DNA of 64,000 bases from Neorhizobium sp. JUb45 (GCF_004343585.1 NZ_SLYW01000010.1:1-64000), one strand, 5' to 3'. Positions 17,808 to 26,432 are shown, numbered from the stretch's first letter. The notes: generated by a model not told the origin, from the letters alone. A program made the numbers and translations.

Positions 17808-17831
17808 TCGCAAAAATCAGGATTTTTGCGA
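17808..17831. repeat. 24-bp perfect palindrome (TCGCAAAAATC-AG-GATTTTTGCGA)
   Basis: Two 11-base arms complement each other exactly around a 2-base centre, lying between the convergent GNAT and methyltransferase genes. It could end transcription in both directions, but a related imperfect copy at 19117-19139 suggests a dispersed repeat. Confidence 0.6.
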
Positions 17832-17842
17832 TACCCTCACGG

Positions 17843-18445
17843 CTACCGCTGACGCGCCAGCCAGACCGTGTGCCCGCCACAGTCAGGGTCATCCGCAACA
17901 TGGGCCACAACATCAAAGCCATTCTGGTCGAGCAGCAGGCGGTATTCGTCGGGGTCGAGGCTGGCATGATAGAGGGGCTCCCCTTGCAACGTCCCGATAG
18001 CTTCGCCGAAGTTGGGACCGCTCGTGAACATTAATGGTGCTTCCGGTTCGACATTTTCGCGGAAGATGGGGAACATCATGTGCTGATCGTGAGGCGCAAG
18101 GTGAAAGAAGCTGTCCCAAGCGATAAGCCCGCCATATCTCCGATCCAGTTTCAGCGAGCGCATATCCGCCACTTCCGCCGTTTCGCCTGGCAGATTTGCC
18201 CGGAATAGGTCGATCATCTCGGGCGAGCTGTCCACGCCAGTAACCGGATGACCTCTGGCGGCAAGGTAACGGGCGATCGGCTCGCCCGATCCGCATCCAA
18301 TGTCGAGCACCGACGCTCCTCGCCTCAGGATGTCGGCAAACCGCTCTATCCATGAACGCTCCCACAGCACCGTACCGCGAGCACTTGTCCAGGCGCCTGC
18401 ATGGCGACGATAGAGATCTATGATATGGGCGGCTGCGTCGGTCAT
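17843..18445 (-). CDS. class I SAM-dependent methyltransferase
   Basis: 200 residues. Motif I is clear (VLDIGCGSGEPIARYLA) near residue 40, followed by VTGVDSSPEMIDLFR with the acidic residue that binds the SAM ribose, and LIAWDSFFHLAP. This is a UbiE/Methyltransf_25-type small-molecule methyltransferase. Substrate not predictable. It is followed upstream on the same strand by a VOC protein gene, and both lie between two copies of a palindromic repeat. Confidence 0.8.
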   Translation of the reverse strand: MTDAAAHIIDLYRRHAGAWTSARGTVLWERSWIERFADILRRGASVLDIGCGSGEPIARYLAARGHPVTGVDSSPEMIDLFRANLPGETAEVADMRSLKLDRRYGGLIAWDSFFHLAPHDQHMMFPIFRENVEPEAPLMFTSGPNFGEAIGTLQGEPLYHASLDPDEYRLLLDQNGFDVVAHVADDPDCGGHTVWLARQR

Positions 18446-18539
18446 GGCCTTAGGGTCAATTCTTATCTCCGGTTTTGCAAATGTCCCGGATTTGCTCGAA
18501 TTTCATAGCTGACGTTTGCAGCGCCTGGCGGCGGCTGGC

Positions 18540-18914
18540 TCAGCCGTCCCACTGGCACAAATGCAGCAGGACGCCGGCTGGGTCGTGAACGAAGACCACG
18601 GCCGCACCGTAGGCCTGCCTGGATGCTGGTTGCACCCGTGCTTCCGCGAAGCTGTCGTCGTTTAGCACTGCCGCAACGTGCGTATGCCAAGCAAGGGCGT
18701 CATCGACCGTGATGTGGAGCATGGTGTTCTCGGCGACATCCTTCAGGTAGTAATCCTGGATGTAGAAGTGCTGTTCGTCACCAAGCGTCACCAGCGCTAG
18801 TTTCGGCCCAACATCGCGGGTTTCCCAGCCCAACGCGGCATAGAACCGTTTGGACAACGCGAAATCCTTCGCGGGAATGAACGGACGAATGTCTGAGACT
18901 TTCAACTTGTTCAC
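18540..18914 (-). CDS. VOC superfamily (glyoxalase/bleomycin-resistance-like) protein
   Basis: 124 residues. The single-domain VOC pattern is visible: RPFIPAKDFALSKRFYAALGWE at the start, FYIQDYYLKD, MLHITVDDALAWHTHV and a C-terminal VVFVHDPAGVLLHLCQW. Members bind metals or small toxic compounds (resistance or isomerase functions). Reads toward the methyltransferase gene with about 95 bases between them, so co-transcription is possible. Confidence 0.75.
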   Translation of the reverse strand: MNKLKVSDIRPFIPAKDFALSKRFYAALGWETRDVGPKLALVTLGDEQHFYIQDYYLKDVAENTMLHITVDDALAWHTHVAAVLNDDSFAEARVQPASRQAYGAAVVFVHDPAGVLLHLCQWDG

Positions 18915-19116
18915 GACGGTCTCGATGAACTGGGGGCTGGAGCTACCAGAATCTGCCGTTTGTCATCAGCGGTCTTGTCATTCATTCCTGCGATACTTTC
19001 AAAGTGCTGGTGTGATGTTGTCGGCTTTTCTAGCCGATCCGCAGCACTGTTGGTATGTCTCTGGCGTCGCGAAAATCTCGAATCTCGCACGATATACTAG
19101 CCCGACTTTTGAAGCG

Positions 19117-19139
19117 CTGCAAAATTAGGATTTTTGCGG
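19117..19139. repeat. imperfect copy of the AAAAATC palindrome
   Basis: GCAAAATTAGGATTTTTGC resembles the perfect palindrome at 17808-17831. The two copies flank the methyltransferase and VOC genes. The rest of 18915-19206 shows no gene. Confidence 0.4.
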
Positions 19140-19206
19140 CGGATGCTTCCGACATAAAACCGACCAGGAGCTATGCTGAACAGCTCAAAGGGAACTGACG
19201 ACGGTA

Positions 19207-20240
19207 GTGAAGCGAGTGCCACAAGGGATCGGGATAGGTCTATCGGAAAGGTTCTATCGAACGCTCGTAGCCCCCATCATGCAGGAGCATTTCTCCGAGT
19301 TGCCATATGCGGCATGCCGGATCGGTCTTAGCTCTGAAGTCCTCGGCTATGAAACGGAGATTTCGGCTGATCACGACTATGGCCCTTGTGTGCAGGTACT
19401 TCTTTCAGAGGCTGATTTTGCTGCACCGCAGATCAACTGATGTCAGTTCTTGACCGACGATTGCCAGCTAAATTCGAGGAGTGGGCCGTCCGGTATCCAA
19501 CTAATGTGCGGCCTGCTAGGGTAGATGTACGGGAGCCAGGAATGCTGGGCTCGGATCACGGGGTCGAACTCTACACGCTGCACGCTTGGTGCGAACGCTT
19601 CCTCGGCCGCCAATTTTCCGAAGACCTCTCCGCACGGGATTGGTTGTCCTACTCGGAACAGCTTTTTATGATGGTGACGGCGGGCTCGGTCTTTCGTGAC
19701 GATCTCGGTGAGTTGACGGCTCTACGGAACAGACTGGCCTACTTCCCTCGTGATGTCTGGCTGTACAAACTCGCAGCGCAATGGGGGAGGATAGCCGAAG
19801 AGCGCGCCTATATCGGACGAACCGGGGAGGCTGGCGACGAAATCGGCTCCCGAATTATAGCTGCTCGCATGGTCGGAAATATCATGCGGCTTGCAATGCT
19901 GATTGAGCGTCAATACGCACCTTATGCCAAGTGGTTCGGAACCGCTTTTTCACGGCTGGAATGCGCCTCCGAGCTAAAGCCGATCCTCCAGGAGATCTTG
20001 TCCGCAGAAAGCTGGCAGGCTCGGGAATCGAACCTCATGTGAGCTTGCCAGTTCGTAGCGGAGTTGCAGATCGCGAAGGAGGTGCCAGGCGCAATCGCTC
20101 CGGTTTTGGGCACGCTTCATAAGCGATCATTCCGCTTCATTGACTCCCTGATAATCTTTGATGCGCTCCGTGCTGCAATCGAAATAGCCAACTGCAACAA
20201 CTTCAGGAGTTCGGAGGCGCGGATCAGTTCCTCAGCAGCA
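19207..20240 (+). pseudogene. DUF4037 (nucleotidyltransferase-like) gene broken by two frameshifts
   Basis: Three consecutive frames together resemble one DUF4037 protein. The first (19207-19440, GTG start) has GIGLSERFYRTLVAPIM and GYETEISADHDYGPCVQVLL, where DHDYG matches the family's DHDWG. It ends in TGA overlapping an ATG. The second (19440-20042) continues with LPAKFEEWAVRYPTN and the helical DUF4037 domain. The third (about 20043-20240) reads VAELQIAKEVPGAIAPVLG then RSFRFID and DALRAAI, like the normal C-terminus. Each junction needs a one-step frame change. The stop-start overlap at 19440 would otherwise suggest translational coupling of split subunits. Confidence 0.6.
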
Positions 20241-20814
20241 ATTTTGTGCTCGCGGTTCCTGCCTTTTCGGAAGCAGCGACAAGGGCGCTGTGGGACTCGA
20301 CGTAGAGATGTCGCTGCAAAGCACAGCATATCTCTTTCAGAAAGAGAAAACCAAACTCCGGTCTGTCGCAGAACTCCCGATTAAAGCGAGACTTGTTTTT
20401 CCGACTTATGCGGCGTCGCAGAATAAGGAGTTATGCACATGTCACGATGGCAGATGCTGGTGCAAATCTGTTAGGCGGTCGCTGTCCAACTCCTTTAGTC
20501 GGTCTTGGACAGCAGCCGCTCAATTTGCAGCGATATTTTTATCTTCGGCATCATGCGCCAACCGTTTCATCACGCCATTAATGACACTGGATTGAATCCA
20601 ATTTCCACGTCCCGGAAAAAAGTTGCCAGCCGGAAACTCTAACAGCGAAAAAAAAATATCACTGTACCATCAGTCGCTTCACGCTCCGATCATTGGAAAA
20701 ACTGACACCTCGCCGCGGCTCGGAATAGAACGGCGTGAGTGGTAAATTCGACAAAGCTCCTCTTCGGCGTATGGCGTTCTTAAGGTTTGGAGCGTCTTTT
20801 CTTTCAACTGTCAT
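20241..20814. other. gene-free region downstream of repC, holds one parS site
   Basis: No convincing gene. Several short frames exist but lack ribosome sites and family resemblance. It contains a parS-type palindrome at 20622-20637 and an A-rich tract just beside it. Confidence 0.5.
20622..20637. promoter_or_regulatory. parS centromere-like site, copy 1 (downstream of repC)
   Basis: The 16-mer fits GTT-N4-GC-N4-AAC, the RepB-binding consensus of repABC plasmids. It is the exact reverse complement of the copy at 23107-23122, and the match extends two to three bases on either side, which is hard to explain by chance. Confidence 0.8.
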
Positions 20815-22029
20815 TTACGCCGATCTCTGTCCGGCTTCACCGTTCAATCGCAGCAGTGCCATGACCATCGGTCCAAGGGAAAACTCGCCACGCCCCGCCC
20901 GGTTGGTGAGATCACGCAGATAGCCACCGGCGGAATTGATGTGCCCTGCCCTCTCCAGGATACAGGCAATCGCAACAGCTGCATTTTCAGGCCCCATGGT
21001 TTCGCAGGCCTCCTGGTAGGCGGACGGACTGACGCCCAGCATCGATCTCACCACGATCGCTGCAGACATGAGATCGCGCCAACCACCCACAGCGCCTGCC
21101 GGTCCATAGTCGGTAATCTGCGGGCATGCCTTCAGCACTACACCCAGAGGAAAGGCCTTCAGCGTGTCGTTGTTAGGCCCGCGTCTCTTGCTCGGCTTTT
21201 CGCCCTGCTCTTTTTCAGAGCTAGGTTCAAGTTCATGCAAGGATTCGGATTTTGAACTCTGTATGTGCTGCTCACTATGGGCAGCATTGGTGCTATTAAA
21301 TTCTGAATTCGACTGCGTATCCAACAGATTAAGGATTTCCTCGCGAAGAAGCTCAAGTTCATCGAGGATGCTGGCGACGTCAGCGAGGGTTGGGGACCGT
21401 GGAATGCGGGCAACGAGGTCGATGTACATCGCCTCAATCGCCATCCAGTCGCCGTCCGCCCCCTCCTCTATCGCAGCAGTGATGAGCTTGCGGACATCCC
21501 GGCGGCAGATTGTCAGGTTCTCTTTTGACTTACGGAATGCGAACCGAGCAGCGACGACTTTTTGCGCGATGACGGCAAGCTCTTCGGATCGGGCAAGGAT
21601 TGGCGAAAGGTCGAACCCAAACGCATTCTCGATCTCGCCAGCGTCGTTCTTCCTCGCATAGCGTTTACCGTTGGCACTATCCTTGCGAACAATAAGGCCC
21701 GCATCGACCAGAAGCGCAAGATGACGACGTAACGTGGCGCCTGCCATGCCGTGGGCTCGAAGGATTAATTGCGCGTTTGAAGGAAACACCACGAGCTGCG
21801 CGTCCTGGCGCAATTCGTTTTCCGGATAGAAGCTCAGGAGCGCGTCGAGCACAGCTAGGCTGTTCGACTGCAGGCCGAGTTCTTCTCTCGCTTCCGAGGC
21901 ATCACGGAAGACTTTCCATTTGTCGACCGTTTTCCCGGCCTTGATATCGTTTGTGACCACTTGCTGCTTCACCAAGGCGAGCGTCATCGGCCGCCGCCCA
22001 AAGGGCGTCGTTACACTTCCTGTCTGCAT
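20815..22029 (-). CDS. repC: replication initiator RepC
   Basis: 404 residues. The start MQTGSVTTPFGRRPMTLALV is the family's standard N-terminus, so ATG 22029 is chosen over a GTG nine bases upstream; AAGGTG lies before it. RepC binds the origin, which in this family is inside its own gene, and starts replication. The N-terminal half contains a winged-helix region (ILRAHGMAGATLRRHLALLVDAGLI), and the C-terminal half has the conserved PQITDYGPAGAVGGWRDLMSAA...LGVSPSAYQEA. Expression is limited by the counter-transcribed RNA at 22119-22166. Confidence 0.95.
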   Translation of the reverse strand: MQTGSVTTPFGRRPMTLALVKQQVVTNDIKAGKTVDKWKVFRDASEAREELGLQSNSLAVLDALLSFYPENELRQDAQLVVFPSNAQLILRAHGMAGATLRRHLALLVDAGLIVRKDSANGKRYARKNDAGEIENAFGFDLSPILARSEELAVIAQKVVAARFAFRKSKENLTICRRDVRKLITAAIEEGADGDWMAIEAMYIDLVARIPRSPTLADVASILDELELLREEILNLLDTQSNSEFNSTNAAHSEQHIQSSKSESLHELEPSSEKEQGEKPSKRRGPNNDTLKAFPLGVVLKACPQITDYGPAGAVGGWRDLMSAAIVVRSMLGVSPSAYQEACETMGPENAAVAIACILERAGHINSAGGYLRDLTNRAGRGEFSLGPMVMALLRLNGEAGQRSA

Positions 22030-22083
22030 TTCTTTCACCTTTCAAAAGGCAAAGAAAAGGCTTCGCCAAGACGGCGTTGACTC

Positions 22084-22112
22084 TTGACTGAGATTCCGGG
22101 AAATGCGATTCT
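22084..22112 (+). promoter_or_regulatory. promoter of the repABC counter-transcribed RNA
   Basis: TTGACT (22084-22089) and GATTCT (22107-22112) are spaced 17 bases on the strand opposite the rep operon. An overlapping second TTGACT begins at 22077. Confidence 0.55.
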
Positions 22113-22118
22113 CTAAGC

Positions 22119-22166
22119 GACCAAACTGAGAGAGGCCTTCTGGAACACCGTTTCGGAGGGCTTTTT
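22119..22166 (+). ncRNA. ctRNA: counter-transcribed antisense RNA (incompatibility factor) of repABC
   Basis: In repABC plasmids the repB-repC gap codes on the opposite strand for a small RNA of about 50 nt that blocks repC expression. Here a TTGACT/GATTCT promoter is followed by about 48 bases ending in an 8-pair stem (GCCTTCTG at 22135-22142 with CGGAGGGC at 22154-22161, two G-U pairs) and a TTTTT tract. Size, place and orientation match the known family. The RNA end points are estimated from the promoter and terminator. Confidence 0.7.
22135..22166 (+). terminator. Rho-independent terminator of the ctRNA
   Basis: An 8-base-pair stem with an 11-base loop is followed directly by TTTTT. On the opposite strand the same sequence lies in the repC leader, where it can form part of the target structure. 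Confidence 0.65.
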
Positions 22167-22203
22167 CTTTGCGCTATCGTTCCTTTCCTGTTTGCGATTT
22201 GCC

Positions 22204-23163
22204 CTACTGCTTCGACCTCTTGAACGAAGCGTAGATCTCTGGGAGGGCCGACATCAGGAAGTCCGCAAAATCCGGAGCGGCCTTTTTGTCGATCATTAAA
22301 GTCAGCGTACGCTTGTCTTGCTTGTAACGAGCAGCCTTGGTGCCGTCCTCAGCTTTCCAAACTTCCGTTTCAGTCTTCACTGCCTTTGTCTTCTTAGGGG
22401 TGACAGCTTCGAATACTCGAGCGAAACGCTCGTCAGAATTCAAGCTTTTCACCGCATCGTCATTGAGTAACGTACGGGCAGTTTCGGAAGCGCCATCTTG
22501 TCCCAGGCGGCCTGACAATTCGTACCAACGGTCCCGACCGGTTTTAGGGGCCGCGCCGATCAAGCGGATAATATCTGCTGGAAGCTGTTTGGCGGCCTGG
22601 ATCAACCGGGAAAGATTGCTTTTATCAACCGCAAGAGCCGCCATGATGACCGGCCGCTGAAATCCACCGGCTTCAAGCTCTGCGGCGTATAGGGCGCGCT
22701 CAATAAATGAAAGATCCTGCCGAGCGCTGTTCTCTTGCCCTTGCGCCAGAACCAACTCGTCATCCGACAAGGTGCGAATCGCAGCCTTCACTTTGATGCC
22801 GGCAGCCTTCACTGCTCTCAGGCGTCGGCGCCCGTAGGCAATCTGGTATCGACCTTCGACAGACGGGTGAGGGCGCACGAGGATGGGAACCTGCTGACCG
22901 TGCTCTTTTATGTTACGAGCGAACTCTTCGAACTGCTCTGGAGACTCCTCCAAGCGGTCTGCCACGAGCGGCGCGTCAATGAGATCTGGATCGAGTTCCG
23001 TAAGCGACTGCGACTTCAAAAGCTCAATGGAGCGCGAGACCGCACCTATCGCACCACGTGGGGAATACTGCGGAGTGGCAGCATCCTGCGCGGCAATGTC
23101 TTCGGAGTTTCCGGCTGGCAACTTTGGTCCAGCAAGGTCGGAGAGCAGGTGTTTTCTAGCCAT
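22204..23163 (-). CDS. repB: plasmid partitioning protein RepB (ParB family)
   Basis: 319 residues from ATG 23163 (MARKHLLSDL), supported by GAGGGGG upstream; the frame extends 36 bases further but without a site. The ParB core is visible: IPILV-type segment (QVPILVRPHPSVEGRYQIAYGRRRLRA), the arginine patch region (LAQGQENSARQDLSFIERA), an HTH (MAALAVDKSNLSRLIQAAKQLP) and a C-terminal dimer domain. It binds parS sites and works with RepA. One parS-type site lies inside its own N-terminal coding part. Confidence 0.95.
   Translation of the reverse strand: MARKHLLSDLAGPKLPAGNSEDIAAQDAATPQYSPRGAIGAVSRSIELLKSQSLTELDPDLIDAPLVADRLEESPEQFEEFARNIKEHGQQVPILVRPHPSVEGRYQIAYGRRRLRAVKAAGIKVKAAIRTLSDDELVLAQGQENSARQDLSFIERALYAAELEAGGFQRPVIMAALAVDKSNLSRLIQAAKQLPADIIRLIGAAPKTGRDRWYELSGRLGQDGASETARTLLNDDAVKSLNSDERFARVFEAVTPKKTKAVKTETEVWKAEDGTKAARYKQDKRTLTLMIDKKAAPDFADFLMSALPEIYASFKRSKQ
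23107..23122. promoter_or_regulatory. parS site, copy 2 (inside the repB 5' end)
   Basis: Matches GTT-N4-GC-N4-AAC exactly and is identical (inverted) to the site downstream of repC. Being within coding sequence, it is constrained by both protein and binding function. Confidence 0.75.
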
Positions 23164-23218
23164 TAGTAGCCCCCTCGGGTGTCGAGATTGCCGCCCCACA
23201 ATAAGGGGTTTTCCGAAA

Positions 23219-23234
23219 GTTTCCGGCTGACAAC
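23219..23234. promoter_or_regulatory. parS site, copy 3 (repA-repB intergenic)
   Basis: Matches GTT-N4-GC-N4-AAC and differs from the other two copies at one base in the spacer (TGAC instead of TGGC). The repA-repB gap is a known parS location in several repABC plasmids. Confidence 0.8.
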
Positions 23235-23265
23235 TTTTGCGCTTCTACGCGAGATGCGAGCGTCC

Positions 23266-24462
23266 TCATTTCCGCCCCCATGCGCTTTGAATGAGCTGTG
23301 CGATTTCAGTATTCACGTTGTCCAGCGACTCCATCGCCCGGTCGTAGGTGGCGCGCGTAAACTGGTCACGGCTGACTTCATAGAGCGTCTGCTTCGTAAT
23401 CCCGGCGTCGGAGATAGCTGTACTTTTCAACATTGGATGATTTAGGACATGGTCACCGAACATCGTCCTCATAAACGATACCATCTGGTTCTGAGGACCA
23501 TCACCGGGCTCGTAGCGAGTGACTAGGTACCGCATCCAGTCGTAATTCATGCTTCCGCCTGCATCGGCGACGACGCTCAGCAATTCCGATGTCATCAAAA
23601 GAAACTGGCACATGGACATGACGTCCAGCATTTGCGGATGAACCGTGACGAGGACGGCGGTTGCTGCACACAGAGCGGAAATGGTTAGAAAGCCAAGCTG
23701 CGGAGGGCAATCGACGACGACGACATCATAGTCGTCCGCGACTGAAGCAATCGCGTCGTCCATGCGCGTGAAGAAGATGTTTTTCCGATCGTTCGAGCCC
23801 AAGACCTTTGCCGTATCGTGCTCGAACTCCATCAGCTCAAGGTTGCCTGGCACCAGATCAAGGTTGGCGAAATAGGTCTTCTTGATCACGTCTTTTAACG
23901 GGCGACGTTCAGCGTCATAGCGCATCGCACCGTAAAGCGTCTCATTGTCCTTGACGTCGAACTCCGGCTGGAAGCCGTGCAGTGCCGACATACTGGCCTG
24001 CGGATCAAGATCAATCGCAAGAACACGATAGCCGTTCAGGGCGAGATATTGCGCCAAGTGTGCAGCTGTTGTCGTCTTCCCGCTGCCACCTTTGAAATTG
24101 ACAACCGTGATGACCTGCAAATGCTCTTTGCCTGATCGTTTGGGTGAGTAGCGGCGATCGTTTTTCCCGGTTAGATCAAGGTATTCGCGCAAGGCCTGGA
24201 TCGTTTCGACCGTATAGGAGCGACGATTGTTGTTGCCAATTTCAGGCTGAGGACCTTTGCCTTCGATCGAAAGGTGACGAAGATATCCGTCGTTGACACC
24301 GATAAGCTTTGCAGCTTCCGTCGAGGAGAAGGAACGCAAAGTTTTGCGCGCCTCTGGCGGATACAACTTTACACGATGTTCGTGCAGCGCACCCGAGAGG
24401 TCTCGCGCGTGGGCCGCGATCAGTTTATGAATAGCCTTTTGAAGCTGAGCGGGATTTTCCAC
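23266..24462 (-). CDS. repA: plasmid partitioning ATPase RepA (ParA family)
   Basis: 398 residues from a GTG at 24462 that follows GAGAGGA by a few bases; an upstream GTG at 24501 is possible. The N-terminus carries an HTH (FSSTEAAKLIGVNDGYLRHL) used for autorepression. The deviant Walker A is KGGSGKTTTAAHLA, then LAIDLDPQASMSALHG and VVVDCPPQLGFLTISAL. It segregates the plasmid with RepB and parS and represses the rep operon. It is the first gene of a leftward repABC operon and is divergent from traI across the tra-box region. Confidence 0.95.
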   Translation of the reverse strand: MENPAQLQKAIHKLIAAHARDLSGALHEHRVKLYPPEARKTLRSFSSTEAAKLIGVNDGYLRHLSIEGKGPQPEIGNNNRRSYTVETIQALREYLDLTGKNDRRYSPKRSGKEHLQVITVVNFKGGSGKTTTAAHLAQYLALNGYRVLAIDLDPQASMSALHGFQPEFDVKDNETLYGAMRYDAERRPLKDVIKKTYFANLDLVPGNLELMEFEHDTAKVLGSNDRKNIFFTRMDDAIASVADDYDVVVVDCPPQLGFLTISALCAATAVLVTVHPQMLDVMSMCQFLLMTSELLSVVADAGGSMNYDWMRYLVTRYEPGDGPQNQMVSFMRTMFGDHVLNHPMLKSTAISDAGITKQTLYEVSRDQFTRATYDRAMESLDNVNTEIAQLIQSAWGRK

Positions 24463-24661
24463 GACTTCCTCTCGTACACACGGTAATTTTCGTAAACACA
24501 CCTATTTGCCGTGGATAGCACAACCGATTTCACCATGGTTTGCAAGATATTTAAAGTTAATCAATAGTTAACGCGTTTTCGTCGTATCAGCCGCTCATCC
24601 CAATTCCTTTATTTGAATCTGTCACTTACATCTGTTTGCGCAAGTCGATCTCGTTAGGGCG

Positions 24662-24679
24662 AAATGCAGATTTGCACAT
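24662..24679. promoter_or_regulatory. tra box 1 (rep side)
   Basis: AAATGCAGATTTGCACAT resembles the 18-bp TraR operator (ATGTGCAGATCTGCACAT type), with a few mismatches to a perfect dyad. Confidence 0.7.
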
Positions 24680-24751
24680 GAATCTCCTCAGCCTCGCTCA
24701 CCATACGCTCACTTTCTAAGAGCTGGACCAGCGACTCGCTAGAATCACCTG

Positions 24752-24769
24752 AGGTGCAGATCTGCACAT
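24752..24769. promoter_or_regulatory. tra box 2 (traI side)
   Basis: AGGTGCAGATCTGCACAT has a perfect TGCAGATCTGCA core at 24755-24766 and lies about 60 bases before the traI start, suited to activate the traI-trb operon. Confidence 0.85.
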
Positions 24770-24828
24770 AGGCACACGTTGAAGGAGATGATTTCTGTCC
24801 GCATGACCTTGTTCAAGCGGAGATCATC

Positions 24829-25464
24829 ATGCGGATATTGACCGTCGCACCCGACCAATACGAGCGCCATCGCAATGACCTGAGACAGATGCACCGTCTT
24901 CGCGCGATGGTATTTGGCGGACGTCTCGCATGGGACGTCTCCATCACCGCGGGAGAAGAGCGTGACCAGTACGATGATTGCAGACCGACTTATCTTCTGG
25001 CAATTGCCGACGGTGGAAACGTCGCAGGTTGCGTTCGTCTCCTTCCAGCTTCCGGTCCCACAATGCTGGAGCAGACCTTCCCCCAGCTTCTCAATGCAAG
25101 TTCACTTCGCCCTCATTCTGGGATGGTCGAGAGTTCACGCTTCTGCGTCGATACCTCACCTGCCTCGCAGAGGGGGGCAAGCCAACTGCATCTTGCGACG
25201 CTCACCTTGTTCGCCGGTATCATCGAATGGTCGATGGCGAGCGGCTACAGCGAGATCGTCACGGCTACCGATCTCCGCTTCGAGCGCATCCTGAAGCGAG
25301 CGGGATGGCCGATGCAGCGTCTCGGTGAACCGGCCACGATTGGTAACACCATCGCTATCGCTGGAAGCCTGCCGGCCGACCTTAGCAGCTTTGAGCAGGT
25401 TTGCCCGCAGGGTTTCCATTCGACCTCGCAGATCGATGGGTCATTGCTCAGGAGCGCTGCGTGA
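24829..25464 (+). CDS. traI: acyl-homoserine-lactone synthase TraI (LuxI family)
   Basis: 211 residues with GGAG before the ATG. LuxI-family residues are in place: RLRAMVFGGRLAWDV (Arg, Phe and Trp of the N-terminal motif), DQYDD, and GCVRLLP then MVESSRFCVD, and EIVTATDLRFERILKRAGWP. The enzyme makes an N-acyl-homoserine lactone from SAM and an acyl-ACP; in Ti-type plasmids this is the signal for TraR. It is the first gene of the trb operon and its stop overlaps the trbB GTG. No traR or traM is present in the window. Confidence 0.93.
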   Translation: MRILTVAPDQYERHRNDLRQMHRLRAMVFGGRLAWDVSITAGEERDQYDDCRPTYLLAIADGGNVAGCVRLLPASGPTMLEQTFPQLLNASSLRPHSGMVESSRFCVDTSPASQRGASQLHLATLTLFAGIIEWSMASGYSEIVTATDLRFERILKRAGWPMQRLGEPATIGNTIAIAGSLPADLSSFEQVCPQGFHSTSQIDGSLLRSAA

Positions 25465-26432
25465 CCCAACTCCGCTCCCATCCCCGCCTGGTCCGCAAAC
25501 TGCAGGATGCACTTGGCGACCAACTCTGCATCGCCCTCGATGACGCGACGGTGGTTGAGATCATGCTCAATCCGGACGGCCGGCTGTTCATCGAACGGCT
25601 GGGGCACGGCGTCGCACCGGCCGGCGCAATGAGCACCGCCGCAGCCGAAGTTGTCATCGGCAGTGTTGCGCATGCCCTGCAGTCGGAGGCCGACGACGAG
25701 AGGCCCATCATCTCGGGCGAACTTCCGATTGGCGGACACCGCTTCGAGGGGCTGCTGCCACCGGTGGTCTCCGGACCAGCATTCACCATACGCCGTCGCG
25801 CCTCGCGTCTCATTCCACTGACAGAATACGTGAAGTCGAAGGTGATGACCGAGGCTCAGGCATCGGCGATTCGAAGCGCGATCGACGCTCGGATGAATAT
25901 CGTCATCTCCGGGGGCACCGGGTCCGGAAAAACGACGCTTGCCAACGCCATCATCGCCGAGATTGTGGCGGCTGTCCCTGACGATCGGATGGTTATCCTC
26001 GAAGACACGGCAGAAATCCAATGCGCGGCCGAGAATGCCGTGTCGCTGCACACGAGCGATACCATCGACATGGCGCGTCTGCTCAAGAGCACGATGCGCC
26101 TGCGTCCGGATCGCATCATCGTTGGCGAGGTCCGCGACGGCGCGGCACTGACGCTGCTCAAGGCCTGGAATACCGGACATCCCGGCGGCGTCACCACGAT
26201 CCATTCCAACACGGCGATGTCGGCCTTGCGCCGGCTAGAGCAATTGACGGCAGAAGCCAGCCAGCAGCCGATGCAGGACGTGATCGGCGAGGCCGTCGAT
26301 CTCGTCGTCTCTATTGAGCGAACGGGGAAGGGAAGGCGGGTCCGTGAGGTGATCCACATCGAAGGATACCGCAACGGCCGCTACCAGACCGAACATTATG
26401 CCCAAATCGATGAGGACAGCCATGTCGCGTAG
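25461..26432 (+). CDS. trbB: conjugal transfer ATPase TrbB (VirB11 family)
   Basis: 323 residues from a GTG that overlaps the traI stop (GTGA), with GGAG upstream. Features: DATVVEIMLNPDGRLFIERLG at the start, Walker A GGTGSGKTTLANAII, the Asp box ILEDTAEIQ, Walker B-type IIVGEVRDGAAL, and the His box TGHPGGVTTIHSN. It is a hexameric traffic ATPase on the cytoplasmic side of the mating-pair type IV secretion channel. Confidence 0.95.
   Translation: MTQLRSHPRLVRKLQDALGDQLCIALDDATVVEIMLNPDGRLFIERLGHGVAPAGAMSTAAAEVVIGSVAHALQSEADDERPIISGELPIGGHRFEGLLPPVVSGPAFTIRRRASRLIPLTEYVKSKVMTEAQASAIRSAIDARMNIVISGGTGSGKTTLANAIIAEIVAAVPDDRMVILEDTAEIQCAAENAVSLHTSDTIDMARLLKSTMRLRPDRIIVGEVRDGAALTLLKAWNTGHPGGVTTIHSNTAMSALRRLEQLTAEASQQPMQDVIGEAVDLVVSIERTGKGRRVREVIHIEGYRNGRYQTEHYAQIDEDSHVA

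Larger units (their letters stand above)
24463..24828. promoter_or_regulatory. repA-traI divergent control region
   Basis: This 366-base region, AT-rich near 24540-24570, separates the rep and traI-trb operons. It holds two tra-box palindromes. In Ti-type plasmids TraR bound here activates both traI-trb and rep transcription, linking copy number to quorum sensing; the same layout is seen here. Confidence 0.75.

Noticed and set aside
20064..20384. Separate 106-codon gene after the DUF4037 pieces
   Set aside because: Its first half reads as the continuation of the DUF4037 protein, and the second half is unlike any family; treated as the third pseudogene fragment.
24624..24640. Third tra box (CATCTGTTTGCGCAA)
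   Set aside because: Too few matches to the TraR dyad compared with the two clear boxes.
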